The notes: generated from the letters alone by a model not told the origin. DNA of 18,842 bases from Bacteroidota bacterium (GCA_003023665.1 PXYR01000022.1:1-18842), one strand, 5' to 3'. Positions 8,758 through 16,890 are shown, numbered from the stretch's first letter. Translations and numbers: made by a program.

Positions 8758-9378
8758 ATGAAAATATTTGCCCTACTACTGTTGCCCTTCATGGTGATGA
8801 GCCAGAGTCATGAAGAAGCCAAAAAGCTCTTAAATCAGGTCTATGAAAGCACCCTTGCTTTAGAATCGCAACACATATTGTTTACCAATACCATTGAGGT
8901 TCCCAGTAACGGAGGGATTAAAAAAAGAAGTTCGAAAGGCGAATTGTTTGCTATTGGTGAAAAAGTGAGAGTAAAAACCGATGCCTTTGAATTTCTTTCA
9001 AACGGAAGTAAGGCCTACCTCATTTATCCAGATGATGAGGAAATTGAAGTTGCAGCAACGGATGAAGAAGCAAGTTTAAGCCCTGCAGATATCTTAAAAA
9101 ACTACCAAAACGGATACAGTTACAAGATGGCAGGACGTGCTACGGAACAAGGAAAGGTTGTGCAATATATACGTCTTAAACCCGTTAGTAGCGAAGAAAT
9201 AAAAGAAATACTCATTGGAGTGAATATGAAAACCATGCTGTTGGACAACTACACTCAATTTGGCAATAACGGTTCAAACAACATATTTTCTGTAGATAAT
9301 TATGAGGTCAATGCTCCCTTAGATTTGGAGCTATTCAACATCAACGCGCAAGAGTTTTCAGGATTCTATCGCCTCTAA
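8758..9378 (+). CDS. lolA: LolA-like outer-membrane lipoprotein carrier protein
   Basis: This 206-residue secreted protein resembles the LolA family, periplasmic carriers that take lipoproteins from LolCDE to the outer membrane. A signal peptide covers about residues 1-16 (hydrophobic LLLLPFMVM, cleavage after MSQ). The mature part shows the family's alternating beta-strand pattern (KGELFAIGEKVRVKTDAFEFLSNGSKAYLIYP; written in part, about residues 60-95) and a late strand pair near 155-175. No catalytic motif is expected. I place the start at the ATG 8758. A TTG at 8749 in the same frame has an AGGAGA 8 nt upstream, unusual for this phylum, so a start three codons earlier is possible. It lies 10 nt after ftsK and 3 nt before the lptF-type gene, a neighbour set typical of Flavobacteriia. 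Confidence 0.8.
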   Translation: MKIFALLLLPFMVMSQSHEEAKKLLNQVYESTLALESQHILFTNTIEVPSNGGIKKRSSKGELFAIGEKVRVKTDAFEFLSNGSKAYLIYPDDEEIEVAATDEEASLSPADILKNYQNGYSYKMAGRATEQGKVVQYIRLKPVSSEEIKEILIGVNMKTMLLDNYTQFGNNGSNNIFSVDNYEVNAPLDLELFNINAQEFSGFYRL

Positions 9379-9679
9379 TTCATGAACAAGCTAGACAAGT
9401 ATGTGCTCAAAAGTTTCATCAAGCCCCTCATTCCAACTGTGGGTATTATGGTGTTCTTTTTTCTCATGCAAATGGTATGGAAGTACATAGATGATCTAGC
9501 CGGAAAGGGAATTGAGTGGTATACCATTCTTGAATTGATGTTTTATTGGGCTGCTAGCGTAGTTCCCTTTGCCTTGCCCGTAAGTATTTTATTTGCCTCA
9601 TTACTCACCTTTGGAAATTTTGGGGAGCATTATGAAATGGCCGCGATGAAAAGTTCTGGTATTTCACTCTTTAGAGGAA

Positions 9680-9921
9680 TTAGATCTCTAGTCATTTTAA
9701 ATGTTTTCGTTGCTCTTGGGGCATTCTACTTCTACAACAACATTATACCCGTAGCAAATTTGAAGGGTCAGAGTTTATTGATAAACATCACTAAAAGTAA
9801 TTAGATCTCTAGTCATTTTAAATATTTTCATTGCTCTTGGGGCATTCTACTTCTACAACAACGTAATACCCGTAGCAAATTTGAAGGGTCAGAGTTTATT
9901 GATAAACATCACTAAAAGTAA
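9680..9921. repeat. Imperfect 121-bp tandem duplication inside lptF
   Basis: Copy 1 is 9680-9800 and copy 2 is 9801-9921. They differ at four positions (two G to A changes, plus ATT versus GTA at one codon). In the gene's frame these changes are Val/Ile, Val/Ile and Ile/Val, so each copy is a functional-looking allele. A further 2 nt (AA) are shared at the junction. Since 121 is not divisible by 3, the duplication shifts the frame and brings a stop at 9802. Confidence 0.97.
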
Positions 9922-10393
9922 ACCTGCATTCCACATAACACCGGGTATTTTCTACAATGGCTTTGAGGGCTACAGCATCAAAATTGGTCAAAAACAGGGT
10001 GATCAGGAACAATTGTTAAAAGACATCTACATCTATGACCATAAGGAAACTAAAAAAGGAAATCATAAAGTGCTTACTGCTGCTTCTGGCAATATGCGAA
10101 CTGTATCTGGAAGCAGATTTCTAGAGATAGAACTCCACAACGGTGCGACCTACGAGGATATAGTTAAGAAAGATCGTGAAGAACGACTCAAGATGCCTTG
10201 GGCGCGCAGCTCATTTGACACCGCTTTTATTCGCTTTCCCTTGGACGGGTTTTCAAATGAAGATTTGTATAAAACGCGTCGTAGAGATTTCATGATGCTC
10301 AATACCAAACAGTTATTGGCAACTACAGATACCATCAAAAAACAGATTGAGAAACGTCAAGCACATTTTGAAAATAGTCTTCAAGGGAAATAC

Positions 10394-10457
10394 AAGTTCA
10401 ACTACATAGATGCAGCTGCTGGCAAAAGTTCAACTACATAGATGCCGCTACTGGCAA
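10394..10457. repeat. Imperfect 32-bp tandem duplication inside lptF
   Basis: Copy 1 is 10394-10425 and copy 2 is 10426-10457, with two mismatches (GCA/GCC, silent; GCT/ACT, Ala to Thr). Each copy begins AAGTTCAACTACATAGATGC. The 32-bp unit shifts the frame by two, which together with the 121-bp unit upstream restores the original frame of the gene. Confidence 0.95.
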
Positions 10458-10948
10458 TACTGCTATTCTCCATCAAAACCTGATGAAGAATCTTCATAAC
10501 GGCATGAAAGTCAGGGCTTCTCAGGGTGCTATTCGCAAGGCACGGAGTAATTTAGAATACATTAGACAACAGAAAAGAGAAATGGAGTGGCGTAAAGAGC
10601 AATACATGCGTCACTGGATTGAGTATTACAAGAAGTATGCATTAGGTGTTGCCGTATTAATCATGTTTTTCATTGGTGCACCTTTGGGAAGCATTATTAG
10701 GAAAGGAGGCATTGGTTTGCCCTTGGTCATCTCCACAGTGGCTTTTTTGATTTTTCATATCTTAAATACCACCTTTGAAAAAATGGGACGTGAAATGTTA
10801 ATGGATGTGGTTTTAGCAAGTTGGTTACCTTCCTTAATTCTTGCTCCTGTGGCTCTATTGTTAACTTACAGCGCATCAACGGATAAGTCTTTGCTTTCGG
10901 GGGAATGGTTTAACAAATTAGCCTCAAGAATGAATAAATCGCAGAAGA

Positions 10949-12127
10949 ATGCCTAGAATTCTAATTCTTGCCAATAAAGTACCATATCCTTCCAAGGATG
11001 GTAGTTCTATTGCCATGGCTCGATTACTAGAAAACTTCATAGAATTAGGGAATCACCAGATTACCTATGGTGCATTGAACACACTAAAGCATAGAAAGAA
11101 AATAGATGACTTTCCGGATGCAATCAAAAAACACATTACCCTAAAAACGTTTGAGGAAAACACCTCCCCAACCCCGTCAAACGCACTGATCAACTTACTG
11201 TTCACCAAACAACCCTTTCATACAATACGCTTTTACGTGCTTTCTATGCAAAAGTGGCTGGAAGAATTTGACAATGGTTACTTTGATTTAGTTGTACTAG
11301 AAGGTGCATTCATGGGCCATTATTTACCATTGGCCATGCTGAAAGGTAAAAAAGTTGCGCTCAGAGCCCATAATTTAGAACATGTGATTTGGGAGCGTAG
11401 TAGTAAGAACCTCGCTTCTCCGCTGAAAAAGTTTTATTTAAATATTCAGACCAACAGACTGAAAAAATTTGAACAGAAACTATCGATGCTCGTACACTCC
11501 GTTTGGAGTATATCTTCTATTGACATGTATTGGTTTAAATCCTTTAATGTGAACACCTTCTTTGTGCCAGTAAGTATTAAAAAGCAGGAAATGAATGTTG
11601 ATATTGTGCCCAGGCGTTGCTTTTTCTTGGGCGCATTGGACTGGATGCCAAATTTAGAGTCATTACAATGGTTCCTTTCAGAAGTTTGGCCACTTGTAAA
11701 TAAGCTAGATTCCAATATAGAATTCCACGTTGCCGGCAATAATACACCAGATAACATCATGACTATACAGGCGCATAACGTGCATATTCATGGCAAAGTT
11801 CCTAACGCAGAGGTCTTTTCAAAAAACCACGGCGTGAGTATTATTCCATTGTTAAGTGGTTCAGGTGTACGCATCAAACTTCTTGAAAACGGCAGTTTTG
11901 GTATACCAACCATTTCAACCACTATTGGTGCAGAGGGTGTCTATGAAATTCAAAACTCAAAAATTCCGCTGAGCGATATTCCAGAGGAGTTAGCAAAAGA
12001 AATTGTGGCGCTAACCACAGATAGTAACAAAGCTGCTCAGATTGCTCAAGACCTCTACACCGACATCAATAACAGGTTCAGCGCAAAAAACGCCATGGCA
12101 TCAATACAACAAGCATGGCCCAAATAA
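10949..12127 (+). CDS. Glycosyltransferase family 4 protein (GT-B fold)
   Basis: A 392-residue retaining-type glycosyltransferase, presumably using a nucleotide sugar at the cytoplasmic face of the inner membrane. The N-terminal Rossmann half begins RILILANKVPYPSKDGSS (3-20) and carries RAHNLEH (139-145). The C-terminal half opens with FLGALDWMPNLESLQWF (226-242) and holds the donor-site stretch SGSGVRIKLLE (303-313) followed by GIPTISTTIGAEG (318-330). This is the pattern of GT4 enzymes, with Glu313 at the position of the family's last catalytic glutamate. The donor and acceptor cannot be told. The ATG overlaps the end of the lptF gene by 8 nt and the stop overlaps the next glycosyltransferase by 13 nt, so the three are translated as one block, fitting a cell-surface glycan or lipopolysaccharide role. 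Confidence 0.88.
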   Translation: MPRILILANKVPYPSKDGSSIAMARLLENFIELGNHQITYGALNTLKHRKKIDDFPDAIKKHITLKTFEENTSPTPSNALINLLFTKQPFHTIRFYVLSMQKWLEEFDNGYFDLVVLEGAFMGHYLPLAMLKGKKVALRAHNLEHVIWERSSKNLASPLKKFYLNIQTNRLKKFEQKLSMLVHSVWSISSIDMYWFKSFNVNTFFVPVSIKKQEMNVDIVPRRCFFLGALDWMPNLESLQWFLSEVWPLVNKLDSNIEFHVAGNNTPDNIMTIQAHNVHIHGKVPNAEVFSKNHGVSIIPLLSGSGVRIKLLENGSFGIPTISTTIGAEGVYEIQNSKIPLSDIPEELAKEIVALTTDSNKAAQIAQDLYTDINNRFSAKNAMASIQQAWPK

Positions 12128-13251
12128 TTGGAATTTCAATCTCCTTGTTTTGCGCACTCCTCCTGGGTGCCACATACATCATATATCCTATTATTAGGTA
12201 TATACGATTGGATAAACAAAAGAACCTAAAGAAGAATAAAGCTTTTGCACCAAACGTGGCGGTTCTCTTTGCGGCGTATAATGAATGCGATGTGATTGAA
12301 CTCAAAATAAACAGTATTCTAAAATCATCATATCCAAAGGAAAAGATTCAAATTTGGATTGGCAGTGACCAGAGCAACGACGGTACAGATGAAATCGTCA
12401 AGGAACTACAAAAAGAAAATCCTAATATTCATCTATACCGAGCGGAAGAAAGAACGGGAAAGTCAGGCATCATGAATATTCTCGTTGAAATGGCAGATGC
12501 AGAGATCATTATTGCCACGGATGCAAATATTTTATTCACTCCAACTACCGTTGAGGAATTGGTGCACTCATTTACTGAGGACAAGGTGGGAGCTGTTGCC
12601 GGTTCGCTTCACTATCATGGTGAATATGCTAATCATACCGCTATCGCTGAAAACCAATATCTCCAAATGGAAAATGTTATCCGATTAAGCGAGAGTCAAC
12701 ATTTTGGTTTTTGTTTAGGTATGGAGGGCGGCCTTTATGCTATTCGTAAAAACCTTTGGTCTGTAATACCTGCTGCAACTTTTATGGAAGACTTTTTCCA
12801 AACTATGAAGATAGTTGAGAAGCAATATCAAATAGTCTTTAATCCTAAAGCTATTGGACTAGAAGAGGTTAGCACCTCTCTTGCAGAAGAATACAAGAGA
12901 AAAACTAGAATAGCATTGGGTAATTTTCAAAATTTAAAAAGATTTCAAAGTGTACTGATCAAAAATTTCTGGCCAGTGGGCTACGCTTTTCTTTTTCATA
13001 AAGTTTTACGCTGGTTTACCCCGCACATTGCAATTGTATTGATACTCTCTTTAATACTGAATCCGCTCACAACACTTTTGGGCATTGGGCTGTTAATGTT
13101 TTGTTTCGTTCAGTTTCTTTTAGTGAAATGGAAGATACACGGACGTGTAGCCTATTTTTGCGCAATGAATTTGGCAATGCTCATGGGTCATATTAGATAC
13201 TTAAAAGGCGTAAAATCAAGCGTTTGGCAACCAACCAAAAGAAATCAATAA
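12115..13251 (+). CDS. Membrane-bound glycosyltransferase family 2 protein
   Basis: A 378-residue processive-type GT2 enzyme. One membrane segment at about 5-28 is followed by a GT-A domain (about 47-275) and two or three C-terminal membrane segments (about 303-358). Catalytic signatures are AAYNE (54-58... start of the donor site), SDQSNDGT (84-91), TDAN (135-138, the DxD-like metal site), MEDFF (224-228, the ED base) and RKTRIALGN (262-270) in the place of the Q/RxxRW motif. This layout resembles hyaluronan- or cellulose-synthase-like enzymes and poly-N-acetylglucosamine synthases, but the last motif lacks its Trp, so processivity is uncertain. It overlaps the GT4 gene by 13 nt and its TAA shares a base with the ribB ATG. 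Confidence 0.88.
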   Translation: MAQIIGISISLFCALLLGATYIIYPIIRYIRLDKQKNLKKNKAFAPNVAVLFAAYNECDVIELKINSILKSSYPKEKIQIWIGSDQSNDGTDEIVKELQKENPNIHLYRAEERTGKSGIMNILVEMADAEIIIATDANILFTPTTVEELVHSFTEDKVGAVAGSLHYHGEYANHTAIAENQYLQMENVIRLSESQHFGFCLGMEGGLYAIRKNLWSVIPAATFMEDFFQTMKIVEKQYQIVFNPKAIGLEEVSTSLAEEYKRKTRIALGNFQNLKRFQSVLIKNFWPVGYAFLFHKVLRWFTPHIAIVLILSLILNPLTTLLGIGLLMFCFVQFLLVKWKIHGRVAYFCAMNLAMLMGHIRYLKGVKSSVWQPTKRNQ

Positions 13252-14360
13252 TGAGTCTGAATACAATCGAAGAGGCACTAACGGATATTGCCAACGGCAA
13301 AGTAGTCATAGTAGTTGACGACGAAAATCGCGAAAATGAAGGTGATTTTGTAGCCGCTGCAGAATGCGTTACCCCGGAGATGATTAACTTCATGGCAACG
13401 GAAGGTAGAGGACTTATTTGCACTCCTATTCTACCCAAGCGATCTGAAGAATTGGATTTACCGCCCATGGTTCATACCAATACAGACCCCAATAAAACTG
13501 CATTTACGGTAAGTATTGATCGAATTGGAGAAGGATGTACTACAGGGATTTCAGCATATGACAGGTATATGACCGTTAAGGCTTTAGTTGACCCTAATAT
13601 AAAACCAGAACAACTCGCAAGACCAGGACATATATTTCCATTGATTGCAAAGCCTGGAGGCGTGTTGCGTCGCGTGGGTCATACGGAGGCTGCTGTAGAT
13701 TTAGCTCGATTGGCAGGAAAAGCGCCTGCCGGTGTTATTGTGGAAATTATGAATGAAGACGGCTCAATGGCTCGACTTCCTCAACTCAAAAAAATAGCGG
13801 CTAAACATGATTTAAAAATCATTAGTATTGAAGATTTGGTGGCATTTAGAATGGAAAAGGAAAGTTTGGTTGAGCTCGCAGAGAAGGCTGAAATTGACAC
13901 TCCATTTGGAAAATTCACCCTGCATGCTTTTGAGCAGAAAACCAATGAGCAAGTGCACATTGCGCTTACAAAAGGAAATTGGAATACGGATGAAATTATA
14001 CCAGTACGTATTCAAAGTGCAGGAATAGCAAATGATGTATTCCATGCATTAACAACAAATGAAGCGAGTAATTTCCGCAGAGCACTCTCAACCATTTCAA
14101 AACGAGGTAACGGAGCAATTATATATATGAATCAAGAGCGAAGCTCGAATAAAATATTGAACAGAATCCGCCAATTCAAAAAAGACGGTTCACTGAATAG
14201 TTTGGGGTCTATGAAAGATGCCAAAGACTTTGGAATCGGCGCACAAATCATTCATCAATTGGGAATAAAAAAGATTGATTTAATCACGAATAATCCCATT
14301 AAAAGAGTTGGTGTTGCGGGCTACGGTCTAGAAATTGTTAAGAATTCCGCACTAGAATGA
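13251..14360 (+). CDS. ribB: 3,4-dihydroxy-2-butanone-4-phosphate synthase with a degenerate GTP cyclohydrolase II domain
   Basis: The N-terminal domain (1-205) makes the four-carbon precursor of riboflavin from ribulose 5-phosphate. Its active site is complete: DDENRENEGD (23-32), GRGLIC (52-57), RPGH (124-127) and GHTEAAVDL (143-151). The C-terminal domain (about 208-369) is homologous to GTP cyclohydrolase II but looks dead. Where active enzymes have a cysteine-rich zinc site (SECLTGDVFGSLRCDC-like), this one has QSAGIANDVFHALTTN (255-270) without cysteines, and the RQEGRGIG loop is replaced by NQERSSNK (294-301). TNNPIKRVG (346-354) survives. Active RibA would have to come from another gene. 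I take the ATG at 13251, in a TAATG overlap with the upstream gene; an in-frame ATG at 13224 lies inside that gene. In Flavobacteriia this gene usually follows lptF directly. Confidence 0.93.
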   Translation: MSLNTIEEALTDIANGKVVIVVDDENRENEGDFVAAAECVTPEMINFMATEGRGLICTPILPKRSEELDLPPMVHTNTDPNKTAFTVSIDRIGEGCTTGISAYDRYMTVKALVDPNIKPEQLARPGHIFPLIAKPGGVLRRVGHTEAAVDLARLAGKAPAGVIVEIMNEDGSMARLPQLKKIAAKHDLKIISIEDLVAFRMEKESLVELAEKAEIDTPFGKFTLHAFEQKTNEQVHIALTKGNWNTDEIIPVRIQSAGIANDVFHALTTNEASNFRRALSTISKRGNGAIIYMNQERSSNKILNRIRQFKKDGSLNSLGSMKDAKDFGIGAQIIHQLGIKKIDLITNNPIKRVGVAGYGLEIVKNSALE

Positions 14361-15217
14361 GTAAAACCAATTCCATCAAATTAGCTTGTAGGTTTTATAT
14401 TGGCCAACAGACCGCATTCAGTTTAAGGATGTTACTGTTTATTACAGGCATTTCCGGAATTCTTGAAACATTGCCCATTCTTATTTCATTGCCACTAATC
14501 AAAAGCCTCTTTTTGGGAACCAACAGTGTAACCATTGGCTCACAAGAGTTATCCGTTCCGTATTTTTCAATTGTTTTATCTATAATCTTATTGCTTAGAT
14601 TCCTTGTAGGTCGTCAAGCTCAATTTTATAATGCCAAAACTAGAATTGATTTATTGAGTCATTTTCGTCACGGTCAATCCAAGGAATTCAGGCAATTACA
14701 TAAAGTAAACTTTGGGAAGAGTGTGCAGTCTATCAATTTCCTACTAGTAGGCTGGAGTCAATTATTACCGGGTATTGTATTCACATTGATTGGAATTTAC
14801 TTATCACCGCGATTTGGAATAAGCACATTATTACTCATTGGTATTTGGGCACTTGTATTGTCAAGAATAAAAATCAAACAAGACTATTGGCATGCCAACT
14901 CAAGTGAATTAACCAATAGAATGGATGACTTGAGCAATGAAGAATTGAAGACGCTTTCTGCCTCTAGAATCCAAGCAGCACGTTGGGATGCTACCAACAA
15001 AAACCTTAGAGAAATAGTTATAATTTCCTCATTACTACTTGCTTTATATCTAAATACCCGCCTAGGAATGGGTGCTGATTTTGACTCAATAATAATTATT
15101 GTTGTTCTACTAAGAGGGCTTCAGCAATTGTACACTGCTTATATCATGTCTCAACAGCTCTCTGGATGCAACAAGTACTTAATGGCTTCAACAGCATCGA
15201 GTGTTTCAGAGAATTAA
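14357..15217 (+). CDS. Polytopic membrane protein resembling an ABC exporter transmembrane domain, no ATPase domain
   Basis: A 286-residue protein with about six hydrophobic segments (near 22-51, 68-88, 128-149, 155-171, 218-233 and 243-262) and a long cytoplasmic-looking loop (about 172-217). The pattern, including an early long helix, a charged loop before the last two helices and a final LRGLQQLYTAYIMSQQLSG, is like the transmembrane half of type I ABC exporters, although these usually span about 330 residues before the ATPase domain. No Walker A, signature or Walker B motif follows: the frame stops 13 nt before the end of the convergent DUF58 gene. It may be a truncated exporter or an orphan half that uses an ATPase from elsewhere. 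Its ATG overlaps the ribB stop (ATGA). Family assignment is tentative. Confidence 0.65.
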   Translation: MSKTNSIKLACRFYIGQQTAFSLRMLLFITGISGILETLPILISLPLIKSLFLGTNSVTIGSQELSVPYFSIVLSIILLLRFLVGRQAQFYNAKTRIDLLSHFRHGQSKEFRQLHKVNFGKSVQSINFLLVGWSQLLPGIVFTLIGIYLSPRFGISTLLLIGIWALVLSRIKIKQDYWHANSSELTNRMDDLSNEELKTLSASRIQAARWDATNKNLREIVIISSLLLALYLNTRLGMGADFDSIIIIVVLLRGLQQLYTAYIMSQQLSGCNKYLMASTASSVSEN

Positions 15218-15230
15218 TGGTCCAATCTCC

Positions 15231-16082
15231 CTAAGGCTCCAATAACTTACTAAAGCTAAACAGCGGTTCATCCTCAATGAATAATACATTGGACTTTATT
15301 CCAAAAGATGCTGCGCTATTCTTTACGGTTTCCAGCTGTTTTTCAATGTAATCGTTCAGCGATTTCGATTCTTGTGCAGATAAAACAGTTTTCATACCAT
15401 TTTCGGAATCTCTAACAAACTCACCTGCATAGTATGAAGGTTGCAATTCGCGTTCTTTAGACACTAGCATTAAGATTTTGACATAATGTCCGGCATCTAC
15501 GAACGCCCCTAGCCTTTCACAAAGCAATTCTAAGTTTTCATGGTACGGATCGGTCAAAAAAAGCACTTCGCTCCTAGGAGCTATTTCAGATAATAACATA
15601 GAAATCGCACCCTCTAAGTCTCCATTATTTTGCGCCGATTGTGAACGCTCCGCAATGTGGTAGAGTATTTGTTCTACTGCCTCATCTGTATTTTTAGCTT
15701 GAAAAAAAAAGAGGTCTTCCTCACGTACATCCAATAGTCCTAATGCATCTCTCTGTTTGGAAAGCAACGCAGCAGAAAGAGCAATCTGCCTGACCGCGTA
15801 ATCCCATCGTTCGCCGTCCTCTCCATACATGGAAGAACTTGAATCTAAAAGAAAATAAGCCCGCAAATTACTTTCCGCCTCAAACTGTTTGGTCAGATAT
15901 TTATCCTGTCTTGCTAAAACGGTCCAATCAATGAATTTTGGTGAATCACCCGGTACATATTCTCTGTGTTGAGCGAAATCAAGGCTAAATCCAAAATCAG
16001 GGCTTTTATGCAAACCGGTCATAAAACCTCGTACACGCTGCCGTGCCCACCAAGTCAAGCCAATGATTTCCTCCTTGTTCAT
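15231..16082 (-). CDS. DUF58 domain protein (von Willebrand factor A-like)
   Basis: A 283-residue protein of the DUF58 family, usually found with MoxR AAA+ ATPases in systems thought to assemble or activate other proteins. The family core EYVPGDSPKFIDWTVLAR (41-58) is followed by a vWA-like fold with the MIDAS metal site DSSSSM (80-85). Sequence from 170 to 185 (SEVLFLTDPYHE) fits the later MIDAS strand. It has no signal peptide or membrane segment. No MoxR gene is present in the window. Its ATG shares one base with the stop of the upstream 137-residue gene (TAATG), so these two are translationally coupled. It is the last gene of a four-gene minus-strand cluster and converges on the membrane-protein gene with a 13-nt gap. 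Confidence 0.88.
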   Translation of the reverse strand: MNKEEIIGLTWWARQRVRGFMTGLHKSPDFGFSLDFAQHREYVPGDSPKFIDWTVLARQDKYLTKQFEAESNLRAYFLLDSSSSMYGEDGERWDYAVRQIALSAALLSKQRDALGLLDVREEDLFFFQAKNTDEAVEQILYHIAERSQSAQNNGDLEGAISMLLSEIAPRSEVLFLTDPYHENLELLCERLGAFVDAGHYVKILMLVSKERELQPSYYAGEFVRDSENGMKTVLSAQESKSLNDYIEKQLETVKNSAASFGIKSNVLFIEDEPLFSFSKLLEP

Positions 16083-16495
16083 TAATTCATTGAAATTTTT
16101 TGACGCGCCCAGCTAGATAATGTGATATAGTCCAAAGGAACATCCGTCTTAAATAATTCTAGGACTAAGATAAGCTTCATTTGAAGCAATTTCACACGCT
16201 CGGTAAGTTCAGATGGAAAACCACCTTTCAGCATTCGTGCTGAATTTGCAATCCTGATATGCTCTAGCAATTCATTGGCTGATTGGATAGCCTTTCCGTA
16301 GTAATTCTCAAAAGTGTGCTCGTACCTAGCTGCAACACCTTGATCGAGTTCATTACACAAATTGATAATATCATCTTTAATTTTGAATGCGAGATTGAAT
16401 GTACCGTTGCTGTGGTATCCTTTGGTTAGTCGCTGAATGGAGCGATTAATAGACATTGCTTCTTGATATAGTGGTTGGCTAATAGTTGTTTTCAT
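16082..16495 (-). CDS. Hypothetical all-helical protein, possible four-helix bundle
   Basis: I do not recognise this 137-residue protein. It looks almost fully alpha-helical: long amphipathic stretches at about 10-25, 33-70, 70-90 and 95-120, separated by glycine- or proline-containing turns (KGYHSNGTF near 25-33, KGGFPSEL near 90-97). The length and helix pattern fit a small four-helix bundle such as those of the S23/Avd type, but I see no family signature. It has no signal peptide or membrane segment. The gene begins 12 nt after the previous one and overlaps the DUF58 start by 1 nt, so it probably works with that protein. It is real by position, coding composition and overlap. Confidence 0.7.
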   Translation of the reverse strand: MKTTISQPLYQEAMSINRSIQRLTKGYHSNGTFNLAFKIKDDIINLCNELDQGVAARYEHTFENYYGKAIQSANELLEHIRIANSARMLKGGFPSELTERVKLLQMKLILVLELFKTDVPLDYITLSSWARQKISMN

Positions 16496-16507
16496 TTCGT
16501 TATAGAT

Positions 16508-16882
16508 TTAATGGATTTGTTTTAAATAGTTGAATTGGCTGCTTTTACGGGCGCATTCCTTCATTAATTCAAAGTAAAACACATTGCTTTGTTTACTCAT
16601 TTCTTCTTTAGGGGGAAAAACCACTATATGCTCAGGCAAATGGGGAAGTAAGGCTGTGAATTTTGCAATGTTCCAAGAGAATTGCTCCAATATCTTGATT
16701 TGTTCCTTAAGCTGTTCATGTTCATGATAATCCATCATGACTGCGGTAATGTCCTGCCAGCATGCATTCAATTCCTTGACAACTGAATTTTGAAAATCCC
16801 TACTTTGAAACATGATAGATGCTCCGTACTTCTGAATTTGAAAAGTGCTCTTACTTTGAATAAGTTCTAAAGAGTTATACAT
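16508..16882 (-). CDS. Hypothetical protein of 124 residues
   Basis: I do not recognise this protein. It is mostly helical, polar and cytosolic, with a central stretch rich in His, Glu and Lys (DYHEHEQLKEQIKILEQF, about residues 51-68) that could form a coiled coil, and a short extended piece LPEHIVVFPP (about 82-91). It has no Cys-rich motif, signal peptide or membrane helix. The ATG at 16882 lies 8 nt after the stop of the small secreted-protein gene; an in-frame ATG at residue 24 is an alternative start. It sits in a compact minus-strand cluster with the 137-residue helical protein and DUF58, which suggests co-expression but gives no function. Confidence 0.6.
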   Translation of the reverse strand: MYNSLELIQSKSTFQIQKYGASIMFQSRDFQNSVVKELNACWQDITAVMMDYHEHEQLKEQIKILEQFSWNIAKFTALLPHLPEHIVVFPPKEEMSKQSNVFYFELMKECARKSSQFNYLKQIH

Positions 16883-16890
16883 AATATGAT

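Larger units (their letters stand above)
9382..10956 (+). pseudogene. lptF: LptF/LptG (YjgP/YjgQ) family permease, reading frame broken by two internal duplications
   Basis: LptF/LptG are the paired inner-membrane subunits that, with the ATPase LptB, extract lipopolysaccharide and pass it to LptC. The N-terminal part (9382-9804) has the family start MNKLDKYVLKSFIKP and three membrane segments; the middle part encodes the periplasmic beta domain; the C-terminal part (to 10956) carries GAPLGSIIRKGGIGLP and three further membrane segments. The frame is lost at 9801 (TAG at 9802-9804) after a 121-bp duplication. It stays open in the next frame to the TAG at 10439-10441, and returns to the first frame after a 32-bp duplication. 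Removing one copy of each (153 bp, 51 codons) gives an intact protein of 473 residues, a normal family length. This is either a recent pseudogene or an assembly error. Whether it is LptF or LptG is not certain. Confidence 0.85.

Noticed and set aside
9680..9921. Duplication in lptF as the footprint of an insertion sequence
   Set aside because: There are no terminal inverted repeats, no transposase and no short target duplication; the repeat is simply a diverged copy of gene sequence.
9881..10441. Open frame read as a separate 186-residue gene
   Set aside because: Its sequence is the periplasmic middle of the LptF-type protein, out of frame only because of the flanking duplications.
13224..13250. 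Alternative RibB start at 13224
   Set aside because: It lies within the GT2 coding region and adds residues absent from the conserved RibB N-terminus; the TAATG overlap at 13249-13253 is a normal coupled start.
15218..15230. Bidirectional terminator between the convergent membrane-protein and DUF58 genes
   Set aside because: The gap is only 13 nt and I find no stem-loop with a T-run there or in the adjoining gene ends.
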